A stretch of DNA of 64,000 bases. Source: an uncultured Clostridia bacterium. Its GTDB lineage: Bacteria > Bacillota > Clostridia > Christensenellales > Borkfalkiaceae. The translations under genes were made by a program, and so were the position numbers. Of this stretch, positions 44,263 to 51,976 are shown piece by piece (position 1 is the first letter of the stretch; the number at the start of each line of letters is the position of its first letter). The notes beneath the pieces are model-generated. The model ran no database searches, was not told the origin of the DNA, and was given only the letters and a program-made list of their open reading frames with translations. The stretch spans positions 1 to 64,000 of the forward strand of contig CALDOZ010000009.1 of the NCBI GenBank assembly GCA_937912025.1. The letters run 5' to 3'.

Positions 44263-46640
44263 AATTTCCTTAACACCGTATTAAACACTTTATCTACGTT
44301 TGATACGGGTAAAAATTTAATTTTGCTTGCTATTTCAGTTGGTATTTCTTCTAAATCTTTAACGTTTTTTGACGGTATAATAATTTTCTTAATGCCAAGC
44401 CTATATGCAGCAAGCGCTTTTTCTTTAAGTCCGCCAATTGGGAGTACGTTACCGCGAAGTGTAATTTCACCCGTCATAGCAATACTGCGTTTTACTTTTC
44501 TACCCGTTAAAGCAGATAATATAGCGGTAGCCATAGTAATACCTGCGCTTGGCCCGTCTTTTGGCGTTGCGCCTTCTGGAACGTGAACGTGAATATCTAT
44601 TTCGTCGAAAATATTACTCTTTAAACTATACTTTTCGGCATTTGCGCGAATGTAAGTAATTGCCGCTTTAGCGCTTTCTTGCATAACGTCGCCAAGTTTA
44701 CCTGTAAGAGATAAATTGCCTTTACCTTTCATTGTTGCAACTTCAATAGTAAGCGTAGTTCCGCCGATAGACGTCCACGCAAGACCGGTAGCGCAACCAA
44801 CGTCGTCGCTAAACTTAATATCGTCTTTAAGATATTTAACCGCGCCAAGATAATTAGTTACGTTATCGCCTTTTACAATTTGTTTAGGATAGTTTTTATC
44901 ATCCGCCACCATAGTTGCTATTTTACGGCAAACAGCGGAAACTTGCTGTTCAAGTTTTCTAACGCCTGCTTCTGCCGTGTAACCTTCAATAATAGCGCGA
45001 ATACCATCTTCAGTAAATTCTACGTTATCGCTAGTTAATCCGTTAAGTTTTGATTGCTTAGGCGCAAGATAGCGTTTTGCAATTTGTATTTTTTCTTCTT
45101 GGGTGTAGCCTGGAATTTCAATAACTTCCATTCTATCTAAAAGCGGAGCGGGAATAGTACTTAAACTGTTCGCCGTCGTAATAAACATAACTTTTGAAAG
45201 GTCGTAAGGAATTTCAAGATATCTATCACGGAAGGTAGCGTTTTGTTCAGGGTCTAAAACTTCTAACAACGCGCTTGCAGGATCGCCACGCATATCTGAC
45301 GAAAGTTTGTCAATTTCGTCAAGTAAAAATACGGGGTTAATAGCGCCAGCCTCTCTCATACCGTAAATAATTCTACCCGGCATTGCGCCAATGTAAGTTT
45401 TACGGTGACCACGAATTTCGGCTTCGTCTTTAACGCCACCTAAACTCATTCTAACAAGTTTGCGGTTAAGAGCGCGCGCTACCGATTTAGCAATAGACGT
45501 TTTACCAACCCCCGGTGGTCCAACAAGACATAAAATAGGACCGCGAAGTGATTTTGTAAGTTTTAAAACGGCAAGGTATTCAATAATTCTTTTCTTTACC
45601 TTTTCTAAACCAAAATGGTCTTCTTCAAGCATTCGACTGCACTCGCTTAGTAGTTCGGTGTCTTGACTTTCGTTATTAAACGGAAGTTCTACAATCCAAT
45701 CAAGATACGAGCGAAGTACGGTATAGTCTGGCGAAGACGGGTTCATTTTAGACATTCTAAAAAGTTCTTTCAACACCTTTTCTTCACACTCTTTTGAAAG
45801 ACCTTTTTCTTTAATTTTCTTTTCTAAAATTTCGTGTTCTTTTTCTTCGTTATCGCCAAGTTCTTCGTGTATAGCCTTTAACTGCTCGCGAAGATAAAAT
45901 TCTTTTTGATTTTTTTCAACGCTCTGTTTTACTTTATCGGAAATAACTTTTTGAAGTTTTGCTATTTCCATTTCCGCCGATAAAAGTTTAGCAAACTTTT
46001 CTAAACGCTCTAAGGTGTTTAAAGTTTGTAAAAGGTCTTGCTTATCTTTTTCTTTAAAAGGCAAGTTAAAGGTCGCCGAGTTGATAAAATCATCAGCATC
46101 TTGCATATTATATATAGAAATAAAGGCATCGCGATTAGTTTTAAAAGAACTTGCAAAATTATCTTTAAAAATATCTTTTACAACGCGAAGATACGCCTCA
46201 GTTTGCATTGCGTCGTCGTTAACGGCGTTAAGTCTTTGGGCTTCAACGTAAAAACTGTCGCCTCCGTCAAGTTCAGCAATGACTTTTGCCCTATACAAAC
46301 CTTCAACGGTGATGCGGAAGTTTTCAGAGCCTACCTTTCCTATATTAGTAATTTTTACAACCGTACCAATCGAGTACAAGTCGCTAAGCGTAGGACTATC
46401 TAAATTAGAATCTTTTTGAGTTAAGCATAGTAAAAGTTTATTGCCGTTCATTGCTTTGTTTACGGCGTTAAGAGATTTTATTCTTCCTATATCAATTGTT
46501 GTAAATACGTTAGGAAAAATAACCTTTCCGCGAAGCGCAACGGCATTAAAACTCATAATTGAAGTAAACGGTCTTTCTTCAGTTGTTACTTCGCTTTTAT
46601 TTTCAATCATTTCGTTTATAGTGTTTTCAATATCTGGCAT
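44259..46640 (-). CDS. lon: ATP-dependent protease Lon
   Basis: LonA type: N-terminal substrate domain (about 1-220), coiled region, AAA+ with Walker A VGPPGVGKTSIAKSVA (about 370) and Walker B FLLDEIDKL, and C-terminal protease domain with the Ser in PKDGPSAG (about 690) and the Lys in GGLKEKALAA. 793 residues is typical. Strong promoter at 46676-46704 and SD CGGAG. Co-transcribed with ysxC. Confidence 0.98.
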   Translation of the reverse strand: MPDIENTINEMIENKSEVTTEERPFTSIMSFNAVALRGKVIFPNVFTTIDIGRIKSLNAVNKAMNGNKLLLCLTQKDSNLDSPTLSDLYSIGTVVKITNIGKVGSENFRITVEGLYRAKVIAELDGGDSFYVEAQRLNAVNDDAMQTEAYLRVVKDIFKDNFASSFKTNRDAFISIYNMQDADDFINSATFNLPFKEKDKQDLLQTLNTLERLEKFAKLLSAEMEIAKLQKVISDKVKQSVEKNQKEFYLREQLKAIHEELGDNEEKEHEILEKKIKEKGLSKECEEKVLKELFRMSKMNPSSPDYTVLRSYLDWIVELPFNNESQDTELLSECSRMLEEDHFGLEKVKKRIIEYLAVLKLTKSLRGPILCLVGPPGVGKTSIAKSVARALNRKLVRMSLGGVKDEAEIRGHRKTYIGAMPGRIIYGMREAGAINPVFLLDEIDKLSSDMRGDPASALLEVLDPEQNATFRDRYLEIPYDLSKVMFITTANSLSTIPAPLLDRMEVIEIPGYTQEEKIQIAKRYLAPKQSKLNGLTSDNVEFTEDGIRAIIEGYTAEAGVRKLEQQVSAVCRKIATMVADDKNYPKQIVKGDNVTNYLGAVKYLKDDIKFSDDVGCATGLAWTSIGGTTLTIEVATMKGKGNLSLTGKLGDVMQESAKAAITYIRANAEKYSLKSNIFDEIDIHVHVPEGATPKDGPSAGITMATAILSALTGRKVKRSIAMTGEITLRGNVLPIGGLKEKALAAYRLGIKKIIIPSKNVKDLEEIPTEIASKIKFLPVSNVDKVFNTVLRKL

Positions 46641-46675
46641 AAATTTCTCCGATACTACTATGTAGTGTAAATATA

Positions 46676-46704
46676 ATTGTAATACATTTTTAATTTTTTT
46701 TCAA
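46676..46704 (-). promoter_or_regulatory. lon promoter
   Basis: TTGAAA (46699-46704), 17 bases, TACAAT (46676-46681). I saw no CIRCE or CtsR operator in the 36 bases between the -10 and the ATG. Confidence 0.8.
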
Positions 46705-46741
46705 CTATTTTTTTATAGCGCTTTTATATAGTTAAAATATG

Positions 46742-46750
46742 TGCTAAAAT
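46742..46750 (+). promoter_or_regulatory. Extended -10 placed for a leaderless SDR mRNA
   Basis: TGCTAAAAT (TAAAAT at 46745-46750), then six bases to the ATG at 46757. Same arrangement as at 12080 and 39804. Confidence 0.6.
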
Positions 46751-46756
46751 GGTTAT

Positions 46757-47572
46757 ATGAGCAATTACGATTTTAATAATAAAACGGTTATTTTGACGGG
46801 CGCATCTTCAGGCATAGGTAAATGCATTGCCGAAATTTTAATTAACGAGTATAACGCTACCGTTTACGCCGTTGCAAGAAGTGAACAAAAATTAATAGAC
46901 GTTAAAAACTCTTTTAACCAAAAAAGCAATTTGTATATTGTTACCCCTTTTGACGTTGGCGTGCACGAAAATTGGCAAAACTTTTATACTAACTTGGTTT
47001 CAAGTGGCGCTAACCCGTCAGTTTTAATAAATTGCGCGGGAGTTTTACCTAAGTTTTCTAGCGTGAATTTTACCGACGTTAAAACTATCGAAGACGTTAT
47101 GAATATCAACTTTTTTTCAATAGTTTATTCTTCAAAAACCGTTTTACCATTAATTAGAAAAAATAAAGGTATAATGATTAACGTAATTAGTTCTTCCGCT
47201 CTTTGCCCGTTTAGTGGAGTTGCAAGTTACTCAGCGTCAAAAGCGGGAGCGGAAAGATTTTCAGAATGTTTACAAGTTGAAGAAACTAACCTTTCTGTTT
47301 TAACTGCTATGCCGGGCTTTACTAAGACTGAAGTTTTAAGAAGTCAAACGGCTACCGATAAAGAAAAAGGGCTTATAGGTCGAATATCGGCAAATCCTAT
47401 GCGTGTTGCAAGAAAAATTTTAAACAGCGCTAAAAAACGCAAAAAACGTGTAATTATAGGTATTGACGCGCACTTTATGAACTTTTTGTTTAAGTTTTTC
47501 CCACGCTCCGCCCCACGCATTATTACTTGGTTTTTGAAAAAAACAAAAATGAAAATTTTTGAAGATATATAA
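46757..47572 (+). CDS. Short-chain dehydrogenase/reductase
   Basis: 271 residues. NAD(P) motif TGASSGIGKCIAEIL, NCAGVL (NNAG variant), catalytic Ser (about 141-143) and YSASKAG (YxxxK). The C-terminal basic segment KKRKKRVIIGIDAHFMNFL with FFPRSAPRIITWFLK resembles membrane-associated SDRs of lipid or ketoacyl type. Substrate unknown. Leaderless by position of the -10. Ends in a strong bidirectional terminator. Confidence 0.9.
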   Translation: MSNYDFNNKTVILTGASSGIGKCIAEILINEYNATVYAVARSEQKLIDVKNSFNQKSNLYIVTPFDVGVHENWQNFYTNLVSSGANPSVLINCAGVLPKFSSVNFTDVKTIEDVMNINFFSIVYSSKTVLPLIRKNKGIMINVISSSALCPFSGVASYSASKAGAERFSECLQVEETNLSVLTAMPGFTKTEVLRSQTATDKEKGLIGRISANPMRVARKILNSAKKRKKRVIIGIDAHFMNFLFKFFPRSAPRIITWFLKKTKMKIFEDI

Positions 47573-47600
47573 AAAACAGCGGAATTTTCCGCTGTTTTTT
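47571..47600. terminator. Bidirectional terminator between SDR and zinc-ribbon gene
   Basis: 14-base perfect stem AAAAAACAGCGGAA with its complement, T tracts on both sides, between convergent genes. Confidence 0.93.
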
Positions 47601-48249
47601 AGTGTGTATGATATTTTATTAAAACGCTATCGTTTTTATCAAAAACGTCCCCTACTTTAAATTCTTCAATTCCGTTGATGCTAACTGAAAGAATTGTATC
47701 GTTTTTAATATTATCTTTTTCATATAAATCGCGAACTGCTACAATAGATATTTTTTGAAATCCTATATTTTTAAACAAAGAAACAACGTCACCGTATTTA
47801 CAACCAAATAAATCTATTAATTGTTTTGTAATTGTAATTTGTGATTGCAATTTATCTTTGTTTTCATCTTCTTTTTCTTCATTATTCACAAATATATACG
47901 CCCCTGTAAATACAGTTATAAAACTTAATGCTCCACCTGCAACGTATGAGCCAGCCGCCAACAAAAAAACACTTAATGCAACCCCAAGCAAAAATGCGCT
48001 TATTTTTATATATTTAATAACCCTTTGTTCTTTTAATTCTTTTTCTTTAATTTCAAGTTGTTTTAGTTTTATTTTTTTATCTAAGTCAGTTTCTTCTTCG
48101 TTTGAATATTTAATTTTATTAGCATTTTCTTCAACGTCTATTTTCGCGCCACAAAACGGGCAAAACGTACTGTGAACGTTTTCTTTAATTTCTACAAACG
48201 AATTACAATTATCACATTTTAAAGTGATTTTTTCATTTTCGTTAACCAT
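47599..48249 (-). CDS. Zinc-ribbon membrane protein with C-terminal PASTA-like domain
   Basis: 216 residues: zinc ribbon (CDNCNSF and CPFCGAK, about 12-34), an acidic/basic coiled coil (about 50-80), two adjacent membrane helices (about 82-125), and a C-terminal domain with GCKYGDVVSLFKNIGFQKI and a final DSVLIKYHTH, a pattern I know from PASTA-like domains of Firmicute zinc-ribbon proteins. Function unknown; perhaps an envelope or stress sensor. SD AAAGGAG. Its promoter has the -35 inside an XRE-type operator (48306-48326), so the divergent regulator should repress it. Confidence 0.75.
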   Translation of the reverse strand: MVNENEKITLKCDNCNSFVEIKENVHSTFCPFCGAKIDVEENANKIKYSNEEETDLDKKIKLKQLEIKEKELKEQRVIKYIKISAFLLGVALSVFLLAAGSYVAGGALSFITVFTGAYIFVNNEEKEDENKDKLQSQITITKQLIDLFGCKYGDVVSLFKNIGFQKISIVAVRDLYEKDNIKNDTILSVSINGIEEFKVGDVFDKNDSVLIKYHTH

Positions 48250-48267
48250 TAATTCTTCTCCTTTGCT

Positions 48268-48357
48268 AGTCTTAATTTAGAATATTATAATTGTATCAAA
48301 AATAAAATAGTCTTGTCAAGACTATTTAGTCTTATTTGGAATAAATCTGACTATACT
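48268..48357. promoter_or_regulatory. Operator-rich divergent promoter region of the XRE module
   Basis: A perfect inverted repeat AATAGTCTT-GTC-AAGACTATT (48306-48326) covers the -35 TTGACA (48314-48319) of the minus-strand promoter; its -10 is TACAAT (48290-48295, spacer 18). Further AGTCTT half-sites are at 48268-48273 and 48328-48333. On the plus strand TATACT (48352-48357) ends six bases before the XRE ATG. This looks like an autoregulated repressor switch. Confidence 0.75.
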
Positions 48358-48363
48358 TAAAAT

Positions 48364-48573
48364 ATGAAAAACAAATTATCGCAAAGAATAAAAGAATTGC
48401 GCATTGAAAATAGTATCAGTCAAAAAGACCTTGCTATTGCTTGTAACGTAAAGCAATCTTGCATAAGTAAGTGGGAGCGTGGCGCAACGCTACCAGATAT
48501 TGATATGCTTATAACACTTGCCGAAGTTTTTAACGTTACTAGCGACTATTTAATAGGGCTAAAAGATTTTTAA
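48364..48573 (+). CDS. XRE-family HTH regulator, 69 residues
   Basis: One HTH_3 domain spans nearly the whole protein (about 5-62): LSQRIKELRIENSISQKDLA, then VKQSCISKWERGATLPD and FNVTSDYLIG. No effector domain. Predicted leaderless start. It diverges from the zinc-ribbon membrane protein gene and most likely binds the AGTCTT repeats between the two. Confidence 0.88.
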   Translation: MKNKLSQRIKELRIENSISQKDLAIACNVKQSCISKWERGATLPDIDMLITLAEVFNVTSDYLIGLKDF

Positions 48574-48578
48574 AAAAT

Positions 48579-48620
48579 AAAGAGAGAACGGGTAAATTAT
48601 CTACCTATTCTCTCTTTTTA
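48579..48620. terminator. Bidirectional terminator between the XRE gene and clpX
   Basis: Stem AAAGAGAGAA...GGGTA with TACC...TTCTCTCTTT, one internal mismatch, with T tracts both ways. Confidence 0.85.
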
Positions 48621-48622
48621 TT

Positions 48623-49861
48623 TTACGCTATTTTTTTGTAAACTACTTCTGGTTTTTTTACGCCTTTTACAACTTCGCCGTCGATAATAACTTTTTCAAC
48701 GTTTTCAGCGCTTGGGATATCGTACATACAATCAAGCATTAAGTTTTCAAAAATAGTACGAAGTCCACGCGCACCCGTCTTTAACGAAATTGCTTTTCTT
48801 GCTATTTCGTAAACTGCTGACTCGGTAACTTCAAGGTCACAATTATCCATACCAACAAGTTTTTTATACTGTTTAACAAGCGCGTTTTTAGGCTCGGTCA
48901 TAATTTTAACGAGCGCATCTTCATTAAGCGCTTCAAGAGTAACGGTAATCGGCACACGACCAACAAATTCTGGAATTAAACCGTATTTTGTTAAATCTTG
49001 CGGTTGAACGTCGTTTAAAACAAGAGGATTTTCACCTTCTTTAGTGGTAATATTACCGCCAAAACCAAGGCTTGATACGTCTTTACGCTTTTCTATAATT
49101 TTATCAAGACCAACGAAAGCGCCACCGCAAATAAATAAAATATTAGTGGTGTCAATATGCAAAAGTTCTTGTTGTGGGTGTTTTCTTCCGCCTTGAGGAG
49201 GTACTGACGCTACCGTGCTTTCAATAATTTTTAAAAGCGCTTGTTGAACGCCTTCGCCCGATACGTCACGCGTGATAGATACGTTTTCAGACTTGCGCGC
49301 AATTTTGTCAATCTCGTCAATATAAACTATACCACGCTCGGCGCGTTCAATATCATAGTCGGCATTTTGAATGAGTTTAAGTAAAATATTTTCAACGTCT
49401 TCGCCAACGTAGCCAGCCTCAGTTAACGTAGTAGCGTCGGCAACGGCAAAAGGCACGTTTAAAATTTTTGCAAGCGTTCTAGCAAGTAGCGTTTTACCAG
49501 AACCGGTTGGGCCTAAAAGTAAAACGTTGCTTTTTTCAATTTCAGTATCGTCGTCTAACTTTGTTTTAGAATTTATTCTTTTATAATGATTATATACGGC
49601 AACGGATAAAACTTTCTTCGCTTTATCTTGACCAACTATATATTTGTCAAGCTCGTCTTTAATTTCCTTTGGTTTTTTAAGTTCAATTTCAGAAGTTACG
49701 CTTTCGCTTTCTTCTTCACTTAAAATCATATTACAAATTTCAAGACATTCGTCGCAAATATACAAACCGTTAGGTCCTGCAACGAGTTTTTTTGCAAGTT
49801 CTTTGGGTTTACCGCAAAACGCGCAATAAAGTCCGTTACCAAGAGTTTCGTTATTAGCCAT
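48623..49861 (-). CDS. clpX: ATP-dependent Clp protease ATP-binding subunit ClpX
   Basis: Unfoldase partner of ClpP. N-terminal zinc-binding domain (CAFC near residue 13 and CDEC near 37), AAA+ domain with Walker A LLGPTGSGKTLLARTLA and Walker B IVYIDEIDKI, pore loop and the ClpP-binding IGF-type loop (here LGFGG). 412 residues. SD AAGGAG lies 9 bases downstream of the clpP stop. Confidence 0.98.
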   Translation of the reverse strand: MANNETLGNGLYCAFCGKPKELAKKLVAGPNGLYICDECLEICNMILSEEESESVTSEIELKKPKEIKDELDKYIVGQDKAKKVLSVAVYNHYKRINSKTKLDDDTEIEKSNVLLLGPTGSGKTLLARTLAKILNVPFAVADATTLTEAGYVGEDVENILLKLIQNADYDIERAERGIVYIDEIDKIARKSENVSITRDVSGEGVQQALLKIIESTVASVPPQGGRKHPQQELLHIDTTNILFICGGAFVGLDKIIEKRKDVSSLGFGGNITTKEGENPLVLNDVQPQDLTKYGLIPEFVGRVPITVTLEALNEDALVKIMTEPKNALVKQYKKLVGMDNCDLEVTESAVYEIARKAISLKTGARGLRTIFENLMLDCMYDIPSAENVEKVIIDGEVVKGVKKPEVVYKKIA

Positions 49862-49870
49862 TAAATCTCC

Positions 49871-50455
49871 TTACTGTCTACTTTTAAAAATTTTATCAAT
49901 TAACCCGTAACTCAACGCTTCGTCTGCGCTAAGGTAATTATCTCTATCAGTATCTTTTTCAACTTCTTCAATAGGTTTACCAGTATTTTCAGATAAAATT
50001 TTATTGAGTTTATTTTTAATTTTAATAATATGGTCGGCTTGAATTTTAATATCGCTTGCTTGACCTTGCGCTCCGCCAAGTGGTTGGTGAATCATAATTT
50101 CGCTATTAGGTAAAGCAAATCTTTTACCCTTTGTTCCGCTTGAAAGCAAGAAAGCGCCCATTGACGCCGCCATACCAATACAAATAGTGTTAACGTCGCA
50201 CTTAATATAGTTCATCGTGTCGTAAATTGCAAGACCAGCGGTAACCGAACCGCCTGGACTATTTATATAAATAGAAATATCTTTATCAGGGTCTTTACCT
50301 TCAAGATAAATAAGTTGAGCAACAACGGTGTTTGCTACCGCGTCGTTAATTTCGCCTGATAACATAATAATTCTATCTTCAAGTAAACGTGAATAGATAT
50401 CGTAAGAGCGTTCGCCTTTATTAGACTGCTCTATAACCATAGGTATTAATGCCAT
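49871..50455 (-). CDS. clpP: ATP-dependent Clp protease proteolytic subunit ClpP
   Basis: Serine peptidase of 194 residues. Active Ser in GMAASMGAFLL (about 98), His in MIHQPLGG (about 123) and Asp about 172 (KDTDRD). Typical N-terminus MALIPMVIEQSNKGERSYDIYSRLL. SD AAGGAG. Between tig and clpX; a hairpin lies in its 5' region. Confidence 0.98.
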   Translation of the reverse strand: MALIPMVIEQSNKGERSYDIYSRLLEDRIIMLSGEINDAVANTVVAQLIYLEGKDPDKDISIYINSPGGSVTAGLAIYDTMNYIKCDVNTICIGMAASMGAFLLSSGTKGKRFALPNSEIMIHQPLGGAQGQASDIKIQADHIIKIKNKLNKILSENTGKPIEEVEKDTDRDNYLSADEALSYGLIDKIFKSRQ

Positions 50456-50475
50456 ATAAACTCCTTATAGAGATT

Positions 50476-50506
50476 ACAATCCGCTATATTAAATATAACG
50501 GATTGT
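50476..50506 (-). promoter_or_regulatory. mRNA hairpin between tig and clpP
   Basis: ACAATCCG pairs with CGGATTGT and the inner TATATT with AATATA. The one C-A mismatch of the plus strand becomes a G-U pair in minus-strand RNA, so the stem is unbroken only in the tig-clpP transcript. No T tract follows, so it is not a classical terminator. Confidence 0.65.
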
Positions 50507-50525
50507 GAAAAATTATTTTATTTAA

Positions 50526-51812
50526 TTAGTCAATTTTGTTATTTGCTGTTAAGAAAGCAAAAAGTTTTTCGATAAGTACGTTGTTTTCAAAATAACTGAG
50601 TTGATTTTGAGGAATAGATTTTTTGTATTCTTCAACGTCTTTACCCATAGCGGCTGCTTGTTCAGCGATTTTAGCGTCGATTTCGCTATCTTCGGCTTTG
50701 ATGTTTTCAAGTTTAATAATTTCTTCAATAACAAGTTGAGTTTTAACTTGTTCTTTTGCTTGTTTTTCAAAAGATTTTCTATAATCAGCCATAGTTTGAC
50801 CAACGTATTTAAGATAATCTTCAAGTTTAAGACCTTGATACATCATTCTATATTCCATATCGCGAACGTTGTTGTCAATTTGTCTTTCAACAAGCGCTTT
50901 TGGAACTTCAACTTCTGAAGAGTCTGCAATAGTTTTAATAAGTTTATCTTCAGTTTCGTACTTAGCCTTTTTATCGTTTGCTTCTTGAAGTTTTTTCTTA
51001 GTTGCTTGTTTGTACGCGTCAAGATTTTCTTCACCGGCAGCGTCTTTAATAAACTCGTCGTTCACTTCAGGAAGTTCTTTAATTTTAATGCCGTTAAGTT
51101 TAACGTGGAAGATAGCAGGTTTGCCTTTAAGTTCTTCAGCGTGATATTCGTCAGGGAATTTAACTTCAATATCTTTTTCATCGCCAATATTCATTCCTAC
51201 AACACCTTCTTCAAAGCCAGGAATAAATTGACCAGAACCAAGAACGAGTGTTTGACCTTCAGCAGTACCGCCTTGGAATTTAACCCCGTCAACCGAGCCA
51301 GAGTAATCAATATTAGTAATATCACCGCTTTGAGCAGGTCTATCAGTAACTTCAACTTCTCTTGCGTTTCTTTCAACTAAGCGTTGAAGTTCAGCGTCGA
51401 TATCAGCGTCAGTTACATTATACGCAACTTTATCAACGTTTATACCTTTATATGCGCCAAGTTTAACTTCTGGTCTAACAGGAACGTTTGCAATTAAAAC
51501 AATACCCTTTTCGTCAATTTTATCAACTTCAAGTTCAGGTCTATCAATCGCTTCGATTGTAGGTTCTTTGTCAAGAATATCATAATAATATTCAGGGAAA
51601 ACAAGGTTGATTGCATCTTCAAAGAAAACGCCTGGACCGTATTGTTTTAAAATAACGTTCATAGGAACTTTGCCTTTTCTAAAACCAGGAATATTGAATT
51701 TACCTTTGTTTTTGTTGTATGCTTTTTTTTGTGCTTCAGCCCATTCTTCAGCGTTAAGAGTAATTTTAATTTTTACGATGCTGTTTTTATCGGCTTTAAA
51801 TGTATATTTCAT
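50526..51812 (-). CDS. tig: Trigger factor
   Basis: Ribosome-bound chaperone. Ribosome-binding tail with GFRKGKVP (signature GFRxGxxP, about 40), an FKBP-type PPIase domain (about 150-240; RPAQSGDITNIDYSG, LGSGQFIPGFEEGVVG) and the helical C-terminal chaperone domain. 428 residues. SD AGGAG; own promoter at 51850-51878. Order tig-clpP-clpX is conserved in Firmicutes. Confidence 0.98.
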   Translation of the reverse strand: MKYTFKADKNSIVKIKITLNAEEWAEAQKKAYNKNKGKFNIPGFRKGKVPMNVILKQYGPGVFFEDAINLVFPEYYYDILDKEPTIEAIDRPELEVDKIDEKGIVLIANVPVRPEVKLGAYKGINVDKVAYNVTDADIDAELQRLVERNAREVEVTDRPAQSGDITNIDYSGSVDGVKFQGGTAEGQTLVLGSGQFIPGFEEGVVGMNIGDEKDIEVKFPDEYHAEELKGKPAIFHVKLNGIKIKELPEVNDEFIKDAAGEENLDAYKQATKKKLQEANDKKAKYETEDKLIKTIADSSEVEVPKALVERQIDNNVRDMEYRMMYQGLKLEDYLKYVGQTMADYRKSFEKQAKEQVKTQLVIEEIIKLENIKAEDSEIDAKIAEQAAAMGKDVEEYKKSIPQNQLSYFENNVLIEKLFAFLTANNKID

Positions 51813-51849
51813 AAAAAATCTCCTGTAAAGGTTTTAATAGTCTTTAACT

Positions 51850-51878
51850 ATTTTAGCAAAGTTTTTATAACTTGTAAA
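51850..51878 (-). promoter_or_regulatory. tig promoter
   Basis: TTTACA (51873-51878), 17 bases, extended -10 TGCTAAAAT (TAAAAT at 51850-51855). Confidence 0.8.
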
Positions 51879-51907
51879 GTTATTAGCGTAATTATTTACA
51901 ATTTTTA

Positions 51908-51936
51908 TTTACTTTTTACGCCTTTTTTAGTATAAT
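51908..51936 (+). promoter_or_regulatory. rqcH promoter
   Basis: TTTACT (51908-51913), 17 bases, TATAAT (51931-51936); a leader of about 34 bases to the ATG at 51977. Confidence 0.75.
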
Positions 51937-51976
51937 TTACCTAATAAATTTGCTTTTTAACTTTTTAAGGATTATT

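Noticed and set aside
50476..50506. tig terminator
   Set aside because: The stem is good but is followed by TAATCTC in the minus sense, with no T tract.
50601..51380. Plus-strand open frames of 100-130 codons opposite tig
   Set aside because: They mirror the strongly conserved trigger factor gene, have Phe/Lys-biased composition and no SD; similar shadows opposite mfd, lon and sigG were rejected for the same reason.
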